Shown: in pieces, positions 16,842 through 24,288 of the stretch
Layout: every line of letters starts with the position of its first letter
Numbering within the stretch: the stretch's first letter is position 1
DNA from: DASQUK01 sp035641315
GTDB lineage: Bacteria > Actinomycetota > Acidimicrobiia > Acidimicrobiales > VFJN01
Length of the DNA stretch: 64,000 bases
Assembly: GCA_035641315.1 (NCBI GenBank)
Contig: DASQUK010000274.1
Coordinates: forward strand, 10,855 to 74,854
Direction: 5' to 3'
Notes under the pieces: model-generated
What the model saw: the letters and a program-made list of their open reading frames with translations, nothing else
Databases searched by the model: none
Told to the model about the DNA's origin: nothing
Translations under genes and position numbers: made by a program

Positions 16842-17402
16842 ATGAGAGGGCGCACGACCGCCGTCACCAAGAGCGATGCCGCCTACGTCGACCGGGTCTC
16901 GTCCCGGGTGAGTGAGGAGCTGGCCCGGCGGGTCGACACGCTGCGCCGCAACGGGCACAAGGCCGCCGACCTGGGGGACCCCGACGAGCTGGCCGCCCGC
17001 ATGCTGGCCGCGGTACCGGCGCCGTCGCCCTGGCGCGAGCTCGGTCCCTTCTACACGACGTCGGGGCTGGCCCGGGTGCTGGGCGGCGTGAGCCGACAGG
17101 CGATCGAGGAGCGCCGGCGGCGCCGCACCGTCCTGGCGCTGCGCACGGCCGACGGCGTGTGGGTGTACCCGGCGTTCCAGCTCGACGGCCGCAACCGGGT
17201 CGTGCCGGGGCTGGCCGACGTGCTCGAGCGCTTCCACCCCGAGACGCCCGACGACGAGTGGATGGTCGCCGCCTTCGTCGCCGCGCCCCAACCCGGGCTC
17301 GGCGAGCGCTCGATCGTCGAGCACCTGCGCGCCGGCGGTGACCCGGCACAGGTCATGGCGCTGGCCGACGAACGCGCCCGCCGCTGGGCCGTCGGCGCCT
17401 GA
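16842..17402 (+). CDS. Antitoxin of a RES-type toxin-antitoxin module (Xre/MbcA/ParS-like)
   Basis: A 186-aa DNA-binding antitoxin candidate. After a basic N-terminus, a central helix-turn-helix-like region (FYTTSGLARVLGGVSRQAI, about residues 69-87) leads to a C-terminal segment, IVEHLRAGGDPAQVMALAD, that matches the MbcA/ParS/Xre toxin-binding domain (DUF2384). The next gene encodes a RES-domain protein 56 nt downstream, the standard antitoxin-toxin order. Such antitoxins block the NAD-degrading toxin and repress their own promoter. No ribosome site is present; the promoter predicts leaderless translation. Confidence 0.75.
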   Translation: MRGRTTAVTKSDAAYVDRVSSRVSEELARRVDTLRRNGHKAADLGDPDELAARMLAAVPAPSPWRELGPFYTTSGLARVLGGVSRQAIEERRRRRTVLALRTADGVWVYPAFQLDGRNRVVPGLADVLERFHPETPDDEWMVAAFVAAPQPGLGERSIVEHLRAGGDPAQVMALADERARRWAVGA

Positions 17403-17458
17403 CAGCGGGCGCGACGTCGTAGTCTCGTCGCCAGCCCGTAACCCCGGCAGCACCCATC

Positions 17459-18118
17459 GTGACCTCCGACGCGCCCGCCGACGCCAAGCGCCCCGTCAGC
17501 ACCCGCCAGGCCCTCGCTCTCGGCCCGCCGCCCGCCCCCGACGACCTGGCCGGCTTCCCGGTGTGGCACGTGCACGGTGGCACCACGCTGTTCCGGGTCA
17601 CGACCTCGGGGTACGGGCCCTGGTGGTTCTCGAGCGATGGCGCCGGGCGCTTCGATCTCGTCCCGCCGCGCGGCACCTGCTATCTGGCCGACGACGAGCT
17701 GGGAGCGTTGCTGGAGGTGCTCGGGCCCGTGGCGGTGGTCAGCGCCGACTGGGCCAAGCGCTTCAGCATCTGGCAGCTCGGCCTGCCCGACCAGTGCAGC
17801 GCCGCGGACACCACGGTCCGGGCCGCCCGCGGCTTCGGGGTGACGGCCGAGCTGGCCAGCATGACCCCCTACGACCTGCCCCAGCGCTGGGCGGCGGCGT
17901 TCGCGGCCGCCGGGTTCGGGGGCGTGCGCTACCGGGTGCGTCACGATCCCGGGGGCAGCCGGGCGCTGGCCCTGTTCGGCGCCGCGGGCGAACGCAAGCG
18001 CTGGGCCCGCGGCCGGCGCCGGGACGTCGACGACGACCTGCTCGAACGCCTGGCGGACGAGACCGGCATGCGCATCGCCGCCATCCCCGACGCTGCCGAC
18101 CTCGACCTGCTCACCTAG
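17459..18118 (+). CDS. RES-domain toxin (NAD+ phosphorylase/hydrolase family)
   Basis: A 219-aa protein with the RES fold. LFRVTTSGYGPWWFSS gives the conserved Arg46 and Tyr52, GRFD sits at 63-66, GTCYLADDELGALLEV carries the conserved Glu86, and a serine lies in the later GGSRALALFG. Known RES toxins such as MbcT degrade NAD+ and are held inactive by an Xre/MbcA-type partner, here the preceding gene. The GTG at 17459 lies 56 nt after the antitoxin stop. About 40 extra N-terminal residues precede the core. Enzymatic activity is inferred from the family. Confidence 0.78.
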   Translation: MTSDAPADAKRPVSTRQALALGPPPAPDDLAGFPVWHVHGGTTLFRVTTSGYGPWWFSSDGAGRFDLVPPRGTCYLADDELGALLEVLGPVAVVSADWAKRFSIWQLGLPDQCSAADTTVRAARGFGVTAELASMTPYDLPQRWAAAFAAAGFGGVRYRVRHDPGGSRALALFGAAGERKRWARGRRRDVDDDLLERLADETGMRIAAIPDAADLDLLT

Positions 18119-18121
18119 CGC

Positions 18122-18145
18122 CTAGTGCCGTGACCACGGCACTAG
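18122..18145. promoter_or_regulatory. 24-bp perfect palindrome between RES gene and bL37
   Basis: CTAGTGCCGTG-AC-CACGGCACTAG is a perfect 11-bp inverted repeat with a 2-nt centre, starting 4 nt after the RES-gene stop and ending 5 nt before the bL37 -10 box, so it covers the expected -35 region. It could be an operator, or, as RNA, a 10-bp hairpin ending the toxin transcript. There is no U-tract. Confidence 0.5.
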
Positions 18146-18149
18146 CCGG

Positions 18150-18155
18150 TAGCCT
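18150..18155 (+). promoter_or_regulatory. -10 box of the bL37 gene
   Basis: TAGCCT ends 8 nt before the ATG at 18164 with no ribosome site between, matching the leaderless pattern used across the window. No clear -35 is visible because the palindrome occupies that region. Confidence 0.45.
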
Positions 18156-18163
18156 GGCCCGCC

Positions 18164-18250
18164 ATGTCGAAACGGACCGTCAAGCGCAAGATCCGGGCTC
18201 GCCGCAAGAAGGCCAACCACGGTCGCAAGCCCAACGCCGGCCGCGGCTGA
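18164..18250 (+). CDS. Small ribosomal protein bL37-like (28 aa)
   Basis: A 28-residue, extremely basic protein (MSKRTVKRKIRARRKKANHG then RKPNAGRG). The block KANHGRKPNA closely matches the C-terminus of mycobacterial bL37, a 24-residue 50S subunit protein found by cryo-EM, whose sequence as I recall it ends KANHGKRPNA. Length, charge and position of the motif all fit. It has its own predicted leaderless promoter and lies 40 nt before the prolyl oligopeptidase gene. It is easily missed by gene finders because of its size. Confidence 0.82.
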   Translation: MSKRTVKRKIRARRKKANHGRKPNAGRG

Positions 18251-18290
18251 GCCCGCCGAGCGCGCCGCACCGGCTCGCCCGGGTCCACCG

Positions 18291-20339
18291 GTGGCCCGGC
18301 GCGACGGGGTCGTCGACATCGTGCATGGCGTCGAGGTGGCGGACCCCTACCGCTGGCTCGAGGACGGCGACAGTCCCGAGACCCGGGCCTGGGTCGCGGC
18401 CCAGAACGCCCACACCCGCAGCGTCCTCGACGCCCTGCCCGAGCGGGCCGGGCTGGTGGACCGCTTCGCCGAGCTGTTCGGCGCCGGCACTGCTGGCGCG
18501 CCGTCGATCCGGGGAGGCCGGCTGTTCTCGGTGGACCGCTGGGGCGACCGCGAGCAGGCCGTCCTGGCTCTGCGGGACCTCGACGTGCCCGGCGAGCCGC
18601 GGACGCTGCTCGATCCGCACACGCTGACCGGCGACGCCACAGCCTCGCTCGACTGGTACGCACCCTCGCTCGACGGCGGCCTGGTGGCCTTCGGCCTCTC
18701 GACCGGTGGCGACGAGCGCAGCACCCTCGGCGTCCTCGATGTGGCCAGTGGCCAGCGGCTGACCGACACGATCCCGTTCACCCGCGCCGCCTCGGTGGCG
18801 TGGGCGCCCGAGGGCCAGGCGTTCGCCTACACCCGCTACCCCGACCCCGCCGCGGTGGGTGAGGAGGAGGCCAACTACCACCGCACCGTGTGGTGGCATG
18901 CATTGGGCGACGACCCCGGCCACGACGAGCTGGTGTGGGGTGACCTGCCGGACCGCACGGCGTGGCCGTCGGTGGAGCTGTCCCGGGACGGTCGCTGGCT
19001 GATCGTCGAGGTCGCCCTGGGCTGGACCCGGGTCGACGTCCACCTGATCGATCGGACCACCGGCCGGCGCACCACGGTGATCGAGGGCGTCGAGGCGCTG
19101 TCGTCGTTCACCGTCGTCGGCGACCGCCTCGTCGGGCACACCACCGTCGAGGCACCGCGGGGTCGGGTCGTCGCCGCCCCACTGGGCGGCCCGACGCCCG
19201 ACGCATGGCGCACGCTCGTGGCCGAGTCCGGCGACGTGATCGAGGGCATGGCCGTGACCGCGGAGTCGCTGCTGGTGGCCTCCACCCGGGCGGCTGTGTC
19301 CCGCCTGCACCACCTGCCGCTCAGCACGCTCGACGAACCCGCGGCGCCCACCGAACCCCAGCCGGTCGAGATCGCCCTGCCCGAGCCCGGGTCGCTGGCC
19401 GGCCTGGCCGGGGACCGGGAGGGCACCGGCGCGGTCGTCGCCTTCACCTCCTGGTCCCGGCCCTCGGCGCTGTGGCGCTGGCGCCCCGGCGAGGGACTGC
19501 GGCAGTGGAGCGACCTACCGTCGCCGGTCGATCCGGGCCGCTACTCGGTGAACGTCGAGACCTACCCGTCGAGCGACGGCATCCCGATCACGCTGTTCAC
19601 GGTCCGGCGCCGCGACGTCGAGCCCGGGCCCGGCACGCCCACGGTGCTGACCGGGTACGGCGGGTTCGCCGTCACGATGAGCCCCGGTTACAGCCCGGCA
19701 GCCGTGGCGGTGGCCGACGACGCCGGCGTCTTCGCGGTCGCCGGCATCCGGGGCGGCGCCGAGGAGGGCGAGGACTGGCATCGCGCCGGCATGCGCCAGC
19801 ACAAGCAGCAGGTCTTCGACGACTTCGCCGCCGCCGCCGACCACCTGGTCGTGGCCGGGCGCACCTCCCGTGACCGCCTCGCCATCCGCGGCGGCAGCAA
19901 CGGCGGCCTGCTGGTCGCCGCCAGCGAGACCCAACGGCCGGACCTGTGCCGGGCGGCCGTGTGCGCGGTACCGCTGACCGACATGGTGCGCTTCCCCCGG
20001 TTCCTCATCGCCCGCCTGTGGACCCCCGAGTACGGCGACCCCGACGTGGTCGGGGAGTTCGCGTGGCTGTGGGCCTACTCGCCCTACCACCGCGTCGCCG
20101 ACGGCGCGTGCTACCCGGCGACGCTGGTGCTCACCGGCGAGGAGGACAGCCGGGTCGATCCCACCCACGCCCGCAAGTTCGCCGCCGCCCTGCAATGGGC
20201 GACCTCCTGCGCCGACGAACGCCCGGTGCTGGTCCGGGTGGAGTCACGGGCCGGCCACGGGCAGGGTAAGCCGACGTCGAAGCAGGCCGACGAGGCCGCC
20301 GATGTCCACGCCTTCCTGCGCTGGCAACTGCGCATGTAG
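18291..20339 (+). CDS. Prolyl oligopeptidase family serine peptidase (S9A)
   Basis: A 682-aa peptidase that cleaves short peptides after proline. An N-terminal beta-propeller (opening VVDIVHGVEVADPYRWLED) gates a C-terminal alpha/beta-hydrolase domain. The catalytic triad is Ser536 in RGGSNGGLLV, Asp619 in EEDSRVDP and His656 in AGHGQGKPT. No signal peptide is visible, so it is probably cytoplasmic. The start is the GTG at 18291; the frame is open upstream into the bL37 gene but has no better start codon there. Confidence 0.93.
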   Translation: MARRDGVVDIVHGVEVADPYRWLEDGDSPETRAWVAAQNAHTRSVLDALPERAGLVDRFAELFGAGTAGAPSIRGGRLFSVDRWGDREQAVLALRDLDVPGEPRTLLDPHTLTGDATASLDWYAPSLDGGLVAFGLSTGGDERSTLGVLDVASGQRLTDTIPFTRAASVAWAPEGQAFAYTRYPDPAAVGEEEANYHRTVWWHALGDDPGHDELVWGDLPDRTAWPSVELSRDGRWLIVEVALGWTRVDVHLIDRTTGRRTTVIEGVEALSSFTVVGDRLVGHTTVEAPRGRVVAAPLGGPTPDAWRTLVAESGDVIEGMAVTAESLLVASTRAAVSRLHHLPLSTLDEPAAPTEPQPVEIALPEPGSLAGLAGDREGTGAVVAFTSWSRPSALWRWRPGEGLRQWSDLPSPVDPGRYSVNVETYPSSDGIPITLFTVRRRDVEPGPGTPTVLTGYGGFAVTMSPGYSPAAVAVADDAGVFAVAGIRGGAEEGEDWHRAGMRQHKQQVFDDFAAAADHLVVAGRTSRDRLAIRGGSNGGLLVAASETQRPDLCRAAVCAVPLTDMVRFPRFLIARLWTPEYGDPDVVGEFAWLWAYSPYHRVADGACYPATLVLTGEEDSRVDPTHARKFAAALQWATSCADERPVLVRVESRAGHGQGKPTSKQADEAADVHAFLRWQLRM

Positions 20340-20348
20340 CGACCTGGA

Positions 20349-20354
20349 TAGCCT
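20349..20354 (+). promoter_or_regulatory. -10 box of the 20364 gene
   Basis: TAGCCT lies 9 nt before the ATG at 20364, 9 nt after the stop of the peptidase gene. It fits the recurrent leaderless-promoter pattern; no -35 is obvious. Confidence 0.35.
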
Positions 20355-20363
20355 GCCGACGCC

Positions 20364-20966
20364 ATGCTCGACCACGTCTTCACCGACGCCATCGGGGCAC
20401 TGCGTGACTCGCTGGAGCGCGCGCTGCTCGAGCGCCAGGCGTTCGAGGAGCGCTTCCAGGTGGACGTGCTCCTCGGCGACGTGACGTGGGAGACCTCGTA
20501 CGGCCTGCCCGGGGAGGGCCTGCCGCCGCGGGTCCAGGCGGACCTCACGCTCGACTGGCCAACCTGGGCACAGACCGCCTACCGCTCGTGGTACATCGGC
20601 GAGCCGTTCTCGGACCCGCCGCGGATCGAGATCGAGCTGGTGCTGCGCCTGCAACGCCTGGCCGAGCCGCCCGACCCCAGCGTGGTGCTGGCAGCGCTGC
20701 CGGAGGCGAGCGCGTCGATCGGCTCCGAGCACCTCGAGCGGTCCGGCCCCACGATCGAGACGGTGTGCTCGGCCGACCTCAACGACCGCGAGTACGCCAT
20801 CGAGGTGTCGTACGAGGGCAGCTACGAGCTGGACGAGGCGACGCTGGAGGACGGCACCATCCTCGACGACCACCTGAGCGCCATGGGGGGCTGGATCGCG
20901 TCGACGCTGGTGAAGCTCGGCGACCTGAAGCTTCCGTTCCTGCCCCCGGTGGAAGAGGAGCCGTAA
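20364..20966 (+). CDS. Conserved-looking hypothetical protein (200 aa)
   Basis: I do not recognise the family. The protein is acidic, with a short N-terminal helix (AIGALRDSLERALLERQAFEE) and then alternating beta strands rich in Trp, Tyr and Glu, ending in a hydrophobic helix (MGGWIASTLVKLGDL). It has no signal peptide or cysteines. Codon use matches neighbouring genes and the frame is intact, so it is very likely expressed. A leaderless -10 box lies upstream. Confidence 0.75.
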   Translation: MLDHVFTDAIGALRDSLERALLERQAFEERFQVDVLLGDVTWETSYGLPGEGLPPRVQADLTLDWPTWAQTAYRSWYIGEPFSDPPRIEIELVLRLQRLAEPPDPSVVLAALPEASASIGSEHLERSGPTIETVCSADLNDREYAIEVSYEGSYELDEATLEDGTILDDHLSAMGGWIASTLVKLGDLKLPFLPPVEEEP

Positions 20967-21017
20967 GCGACCGTCCGCCCCGCCCCTTGACCCCTCGAAA
21001 GGGCTGCGGTTAGCTAC

Positions 21018-21072
21018 CGGCACCGGGTCGACATACCCAGCCGCTTCCGACGTTCTCCGACACCCGGTGCCG
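21018..21072 (+). promoter_or_regulatory. Inverted repeat in the 5' region of the secreted-protein gene
   Basis: CGGCACCGGGT (21018-21028) and its exact complement ACCCGGTGCCG (21062-21072) flank a 33-nt loop. The right arm ends where the GAGG ribosome site of the next gene begins, so in RNA the stem could restrict access to that site. As DNA it could equally be a regulator site. Confidence 0.4.
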
Positions 21073-21085
21073 AGGATTGCCGACC

Positions 21086-22051
21086 ATGCGACGCCCGGCC
21101 CTTTGGGCCCTCATGGTGGTCGTCATCGCGTTGCTGCCGATGGCGACAAGCGAACCGGCGACGGCCAGTCACGTCCCGGCGAGCCGCATCACCCGCAGCT
21201 ATTACGTCGCGAGCTCGTCGAGCGACAAGGCCGTGTTGCTGGGCTGTTACCAGGCTGACAAGACCGGCCGACTCACGCTGTTCTTCGGCGCGCCCACCCA
21301 GGTCGGCACGGCCTATGGCGCTACCTTGTGGGGCGCCCCGAACCTCACGGCCGCCCAGGTCGGCAACCTGGCCAAGGACTTCATCCGGGGCTACACCTGG
21401 TGCCGGGCCTCGTCGTCCTACCGCCTGCTCATCGGCTTGGGCACCAGCAACGGCACCATGGACAGCCGGTCGACCGCGTGGCTCCGGAACCACGGCAAAG
21501 CTTGGGCGACGATGGTCAACCAGGTCGCAGCCTGGGCCAACCGCTACTACCCGGGCTCCGCACAGGTCTACGCCGCCTGGGACGCCGAGCCGTCGTGGTC
21601 GACGTACGACAAAGCGCACCAATGGATGTACGGCTATGACGTCCTGTACCCGGCGCGTCGCGCCCTGTACGCCAACTTCTCCGCCGACGGCTGCCCCACG
21701 ACGACCGCCACCAACGGGCCGTGCAACAACGGCTGGAACCAGCGGGCGGTATGGCACCTCGCGTGGGAGCACGATCCATCGTTGACGATCCCGCAGATCT
21801 ACGCCACCAGCGGCGTCAACGCCAAGCAATGGCAACTGATCGACGAGTGGGCCACGCACAATACAGGCGATGGCATCTTCTTCTATGGCGTGATGAGCCA
21901 ATACGGTGCCTGCCGTCAATCAGGTGGATGTGCAGGCACGAACAACACACCGCATCGCGCCTGGAACTTCCTCATCTGGTATCTGCGATCGCACGCGCAC
22001 ACCTATCAATCAGCCCTCGACACGATGACCGACATGAACTGGGCGACCTGA
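21086..22051 (+). CDS. Secreted protein of unknown function, Trp/Tyr/Asn-rich
   Basis: A 321-aa protein with a clear Sec signal peptide (hydrophobic core WALMVVVIALLPMA, predicted cleavage after PATA). The mature part has many Trp, Tyr and Asn residues and several cysteines that could form disulfides, and motifs such as YAAWDAEPSW and GIFFYGVMSQYG that suggest a barrel-like, possibly glycoside-hydrolase-like fold. No catalytic family can be named. The last third is clearly lower in GC than its neighbours, a sign of horizontal acquisition. I chose the ATG at 21086 because GAGG lies 10 nt upstream; a TTG at 21077 is less likely. Confidence 0.75.
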   Translation: MRRPALWALMVVVIALLPMATSEPATASHVPASRITRSYYVASSSSDKAVLLGCYQADKTGRLTLFFGAPTQVGTAYGATLWGAPNLTAAQVGNLAKDFIRGYTWCRASSSYRLLIGLGTSNGTMDSRSTAWLRNHGKAWATMVNQVAAWANRYYPGSAQVYAAWDAEPSWSTYDKAHQWMYGYDVLYPARRALYANFSADGCPTTTATNGPCNNGWNQRAVWHLAWEHDPSLTIPQIYATSGVNAKQWQLIDEWATHNTGDGIFFYGVMSQYGACRQSGGCAGTNNTPHRAWNFLIWYLRSHAHTYQSALDTMTDMNWAT

Positions 22052-22064
22052 GCCGAGCACGCCG

Positions 22065-22817
22065 ATGGCACGCGCACCTCGCCGACCACGCCCCCACAAC
22101 GCCGGCCCGCCCAGCCTCAGTGGCCATCGCCGGTTGGCACTGGCGGCTGCGGTCGTGGCGACGATGGGACTGACGGTCGTCGGGGTGGCCGAGGCGAAGC
22201 GTGGGCAGCCGGCCCCCAGCGAGCCCGAGCGCCAGATAGAGGACCAGATCGACGCCATGGTCGACAGCGGCATCCCCGAGGACGACCCCAAGGTCGAACT
22301 GCTGGAGGGCCAGGTGGCGGAGCTGCGCCGCGGCACGCGGGCCGACCCGCCGCCCGAACCCGGCGTCGACCTCGGCGACCGCGTGGCCGATGCCCAGGCG
22401 GCCGAGCGAGCCGCCGACCGGGCACAGCAGCAGGCGAGGCGTACCAGCGCAGGCTCAGTCGCATCGGCCGGAGCCGCCGGCCAGGCCACGACCGGCGGCG
22501 TCCCCACCGGACCGGCCTGGCAGAGCGGCACCGTCGAGTGCGAGCCCGTGCCGCAGGTCCTGACCGCGGCGGAGGTGGCCGGCGCCACCTGCGTCAGCGT
22601 GCCGCAACCCGACGGATCGAGCCGCTACGTGGCCGTCGGGCCCGACGGCGTGGTGCGGACGGTGTCCTTCGGCACCGACGGCAAGGTGAGCCGTAGCCCG
22701 GACCGGCAGGTCCCGGGGGGCGTGGCGGCGGGGACGACGACGGTCGCACCGACCGATGCCGGCGACATCCACGTGACCGTCCGCGGAAGGGCCCCGGTCA
22801 CGGTCGACCTGGGCTGA
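22065..22817 (+). CDS. Predicted exported low-complexity protein
   Basis: A 250-aa protein of unrecognised family. A basic N-terminus is followed by a membrane-spanning or signal segment (LALAAAVVATMGLTVVGVAEA, about residues 26-45), a charged helical region (EDQIDAMVDSG, then VELLEGQVAELRRG), an Ala/Arg-rich linker, and a C-terminal beta domain with two cysteines (VECEPVPQVL and GATCVSVP). It starts 13 nt after the secreted-protein gene and may be co-transcribed with it. Probably located in the cell envelope. Confidence 0.7.
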   Translation: MARAPRRPRPHNAGPPSLSGHRRLALAAAVVATMGLTVVGVAEAKRGQPAPSEPERQIEDQIDAMVDSGIPEDDPKVELLEGQVAELRRGTRADPPPEPGVDLGDRVADAQAAERAADRAQQQARRTSAGSVASAGAAGQATTGGVPTGPAWQSGTVECEPVPQVLTAAEVAGATCVSVPQPDGSSRYVAVGPDGVVRTVSFGTDGKVSRSPDRQVPGGVAAGTTTVAPTDAGDIHVTVRGRAPVTVDLG

Positions 22818-22825
22818 GGGCCCCG

Positions 22826-22831
22826 TAGGGT
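22826..22831 (+). promoter_or_regulatory. -10 box of the F420-dependent oxidoreductase gene
   Basis: TAGGGT lies 6 nt before the ATG at 22838 with no room for a ribosome site, so the transcript is predicted to be leaderless. Confidence 0.4.
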
Positions 22832-22837
22832 GGGGCC

Positions 22838-23224
22838 ATGCTCGACGAGACGATCAAGCGGCTGGCCACCGGGAAGAACATCGCAGCGGTCACCACCCTG
22901 CTGCCCGACGGCACACCCACGACCCAGCCCATGTGGGTCGACGCCGACGACGATCACCTCCTGCTCAACACCGAGGTGCACCGCCAGAAGTTCCTCAACA
23001 TCAAGCGCGACCCGCGGATCACGGTGACCATCTGGGACAGCGCCAACCCCTACAGCTACGGCGAGGTGCGGGGCGAGGTCGTCGAAACCATCACCGGGCC
23101 CGAGGCCCGCTCGCAAATCGACGAGCTGTCACAGAAGTACCAGGGCAGCGACTACCCCGGGGTGATCAAGTCGGAGCGCGTGATCCTCAAGATCGCCCCC
23201 ACCATGCGCCAGTTCGTGCGCTGA
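22838..23224 (+). CDS. PPOX-class F420-dependent oxidoreductase
   Basis: A 128-aa split-barrel flavin/deazaflavin-binding protein. The opening IAAVTTLLPDGTPTTQPMWV and the later KFLNIKRDPRITVTIWDSANPYSYGEVRGEV are diagnostic of the F420-binding PPOX (FDOR-B-like) group common in Actinomycetota. Members reduce diverse small molecules with F420H2; the physiological substrate is unknown. Length is normal. It converges on the adenosine-kinase-like gene with 13 nt between stops. Confidence 0.88.
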   Translation: MLDETIKRLATGKNIAAVTTLLPDGTPTTQPMWVDADDDHLLLNTEVHRQKFLNIKRDPRITVTIWDSANPYSYGEVRGEVVETITGPEARSQIDELSQKYQGSDYPGVIKSERVILKIAPTMRQFVR

Positions 23225-23237
23225 GGCGACGGACCGG

Positions 23238-24227
23238 TCAGCCCGCCACACCCACCAGGTCGGCCAGGCAGACCTCGGGGCGGGCACCGATGTGGCTGAT
23301 CACCTCGGACGCCGCCAGCGAGCCCAGCCGGCCGCACTCGGGCAGCGGCTTGCCCGCCGTGTAGCCGTACAGGAACCCGGCGGCGTAGAGGTCGCCCGCG
23401 CCCGTGGTGTCGACCACCTCCACCGGGTGGGCCGGCACCTCGTGGGTCTCGTCGCCCGCCACGATCACCGAACCCCGTGGCCCCAGCGTCAGGCAGGTCA
23501 CGCCCACCTCGGCCCGCGCCTTCTCGATGGCCGACTCGACGTCGGCGCAGCCCCACAGCTCGCAGGCCTCCGACTCGTTGGCGAACAGGATGTCGACCCG
23601 CTCGCGCACCAGCGACAGGAACCAGTCGTGGTGGCGCTGCACGCAGAACAGGTCCGACAAGGTGAGGGCCACCTTGCGGCCGGCCTCGGTGGCGATCTCG
23701 GACGCCTTCCAGTACGCCTCCATCGACTCGGGCCTGTCGAACAGGTAGCCCTCGAGGAAGGTGACTCGGGCGCTGCGCACCAGTTCGGCGTCGACGTCGT
23801 TGGGGCAGAAGAACTCGGAGGCACCCAGGTAGGTGTTCATGGTGCGCTGGGCGTCGGGTGTCACGATGATCAGGCTGCGCCCGGTCGGCGGGCCCGCGGT
23901 GGCCGGCGGGCACTCGAACACCACGCCCTGGGCCCGCATGTCGTGGGCGAACACCATGCCCAGTTGGTCGTCGGACACGCGGCCGAGGTAGCCGGCCCGG
24001 CCGCCGAAGCTGGCCACCCCGGCGACGCTGTTGCCCACGGAGCCGCCGGACATCTCGATACCGGGGCCCATGGCTGCGTAGAGCTCCTCGGCCCGGTCGG
24101 TCTCGATGAGGGTCATCGCGCCCTTGACCAGCCCTTGGACCTCGAGGAACGCGTCGTCTGCGTGGGTCAGGACGTCGACGAGCGCGTTGCCGATGCCGAC
24201 GACGTCCAGGGAGGCCGGTTGAGTCAC
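23238..24227 (-). CDS. PfkB-family sugar/nucleoside kinase, adenosine-kinase-like
   Basis: A 329-aa cytoplasmic kinase. GNALVDVLTHAD opens the fold, GGSVGNSVAGVASFGG is PfkB signature 1, and the anion-hole/catalytic motif DTTGAGDLYAAGF is signature 2. The overall pattern, including SDLFCVQRH and FANESEACEL, matches bacterial proteins annotated as adenosine kinase; ribokinase-type activity is the alternative. A GTG start at 24227 follows a TAGGCT -10 box by 8 nt, so it should be leaderless. Confidence 0.87.
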   Translation of the reverse strand: MTQPASLDVVGIGNALVDVLTHADDAFLEVQGLVKGAMTLIETDRAEELYAAMGPGIEMSGGSVGNSVAGVASFGGRAGYLGRVSDDQLGMVFAHDMRAQGVVFECPPATAGPPTGRSLIIVTPDAQRTMNTYLGASEFFCPNDVDAELVRSARVTFLEGYLFDRPESMEAYWKASEIATEAGRKVALTLSDLFCVQRHHDWFLSLVRERVDILFANESEACELWGCADVESAIEKARAEVGVTCLTLGPRGSVIVAGDETHEVPAHPVEVVDTTGAGDLYAAGFLYGYTAGKPLPECGRLGSLAASEVISHIGARPEVCLADLVGVAG

Positions 24228-24235
24228 GGCGGGCG

Positions 24236-24280
24236 AGCCTACAGCGCGGCCTCTCCTTCAGGGCACCCGCTGGGTACGGT
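24236..24280. promoter_or_regulatory. Divergent leaderless -10 boxes (adenosine-kinase-like gene and pepN)
   Basis: Minus-strand TAGGCT (24241-24236) sits 8 nt before the kinase GTG, and plus-strand TACGGT (24275-24280) sits 8 nt before the pepN GTG. No ribosome sites are present in either direction. Confidence 0.45.
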
Positions 24281-24288
24281 GGCGTGCC

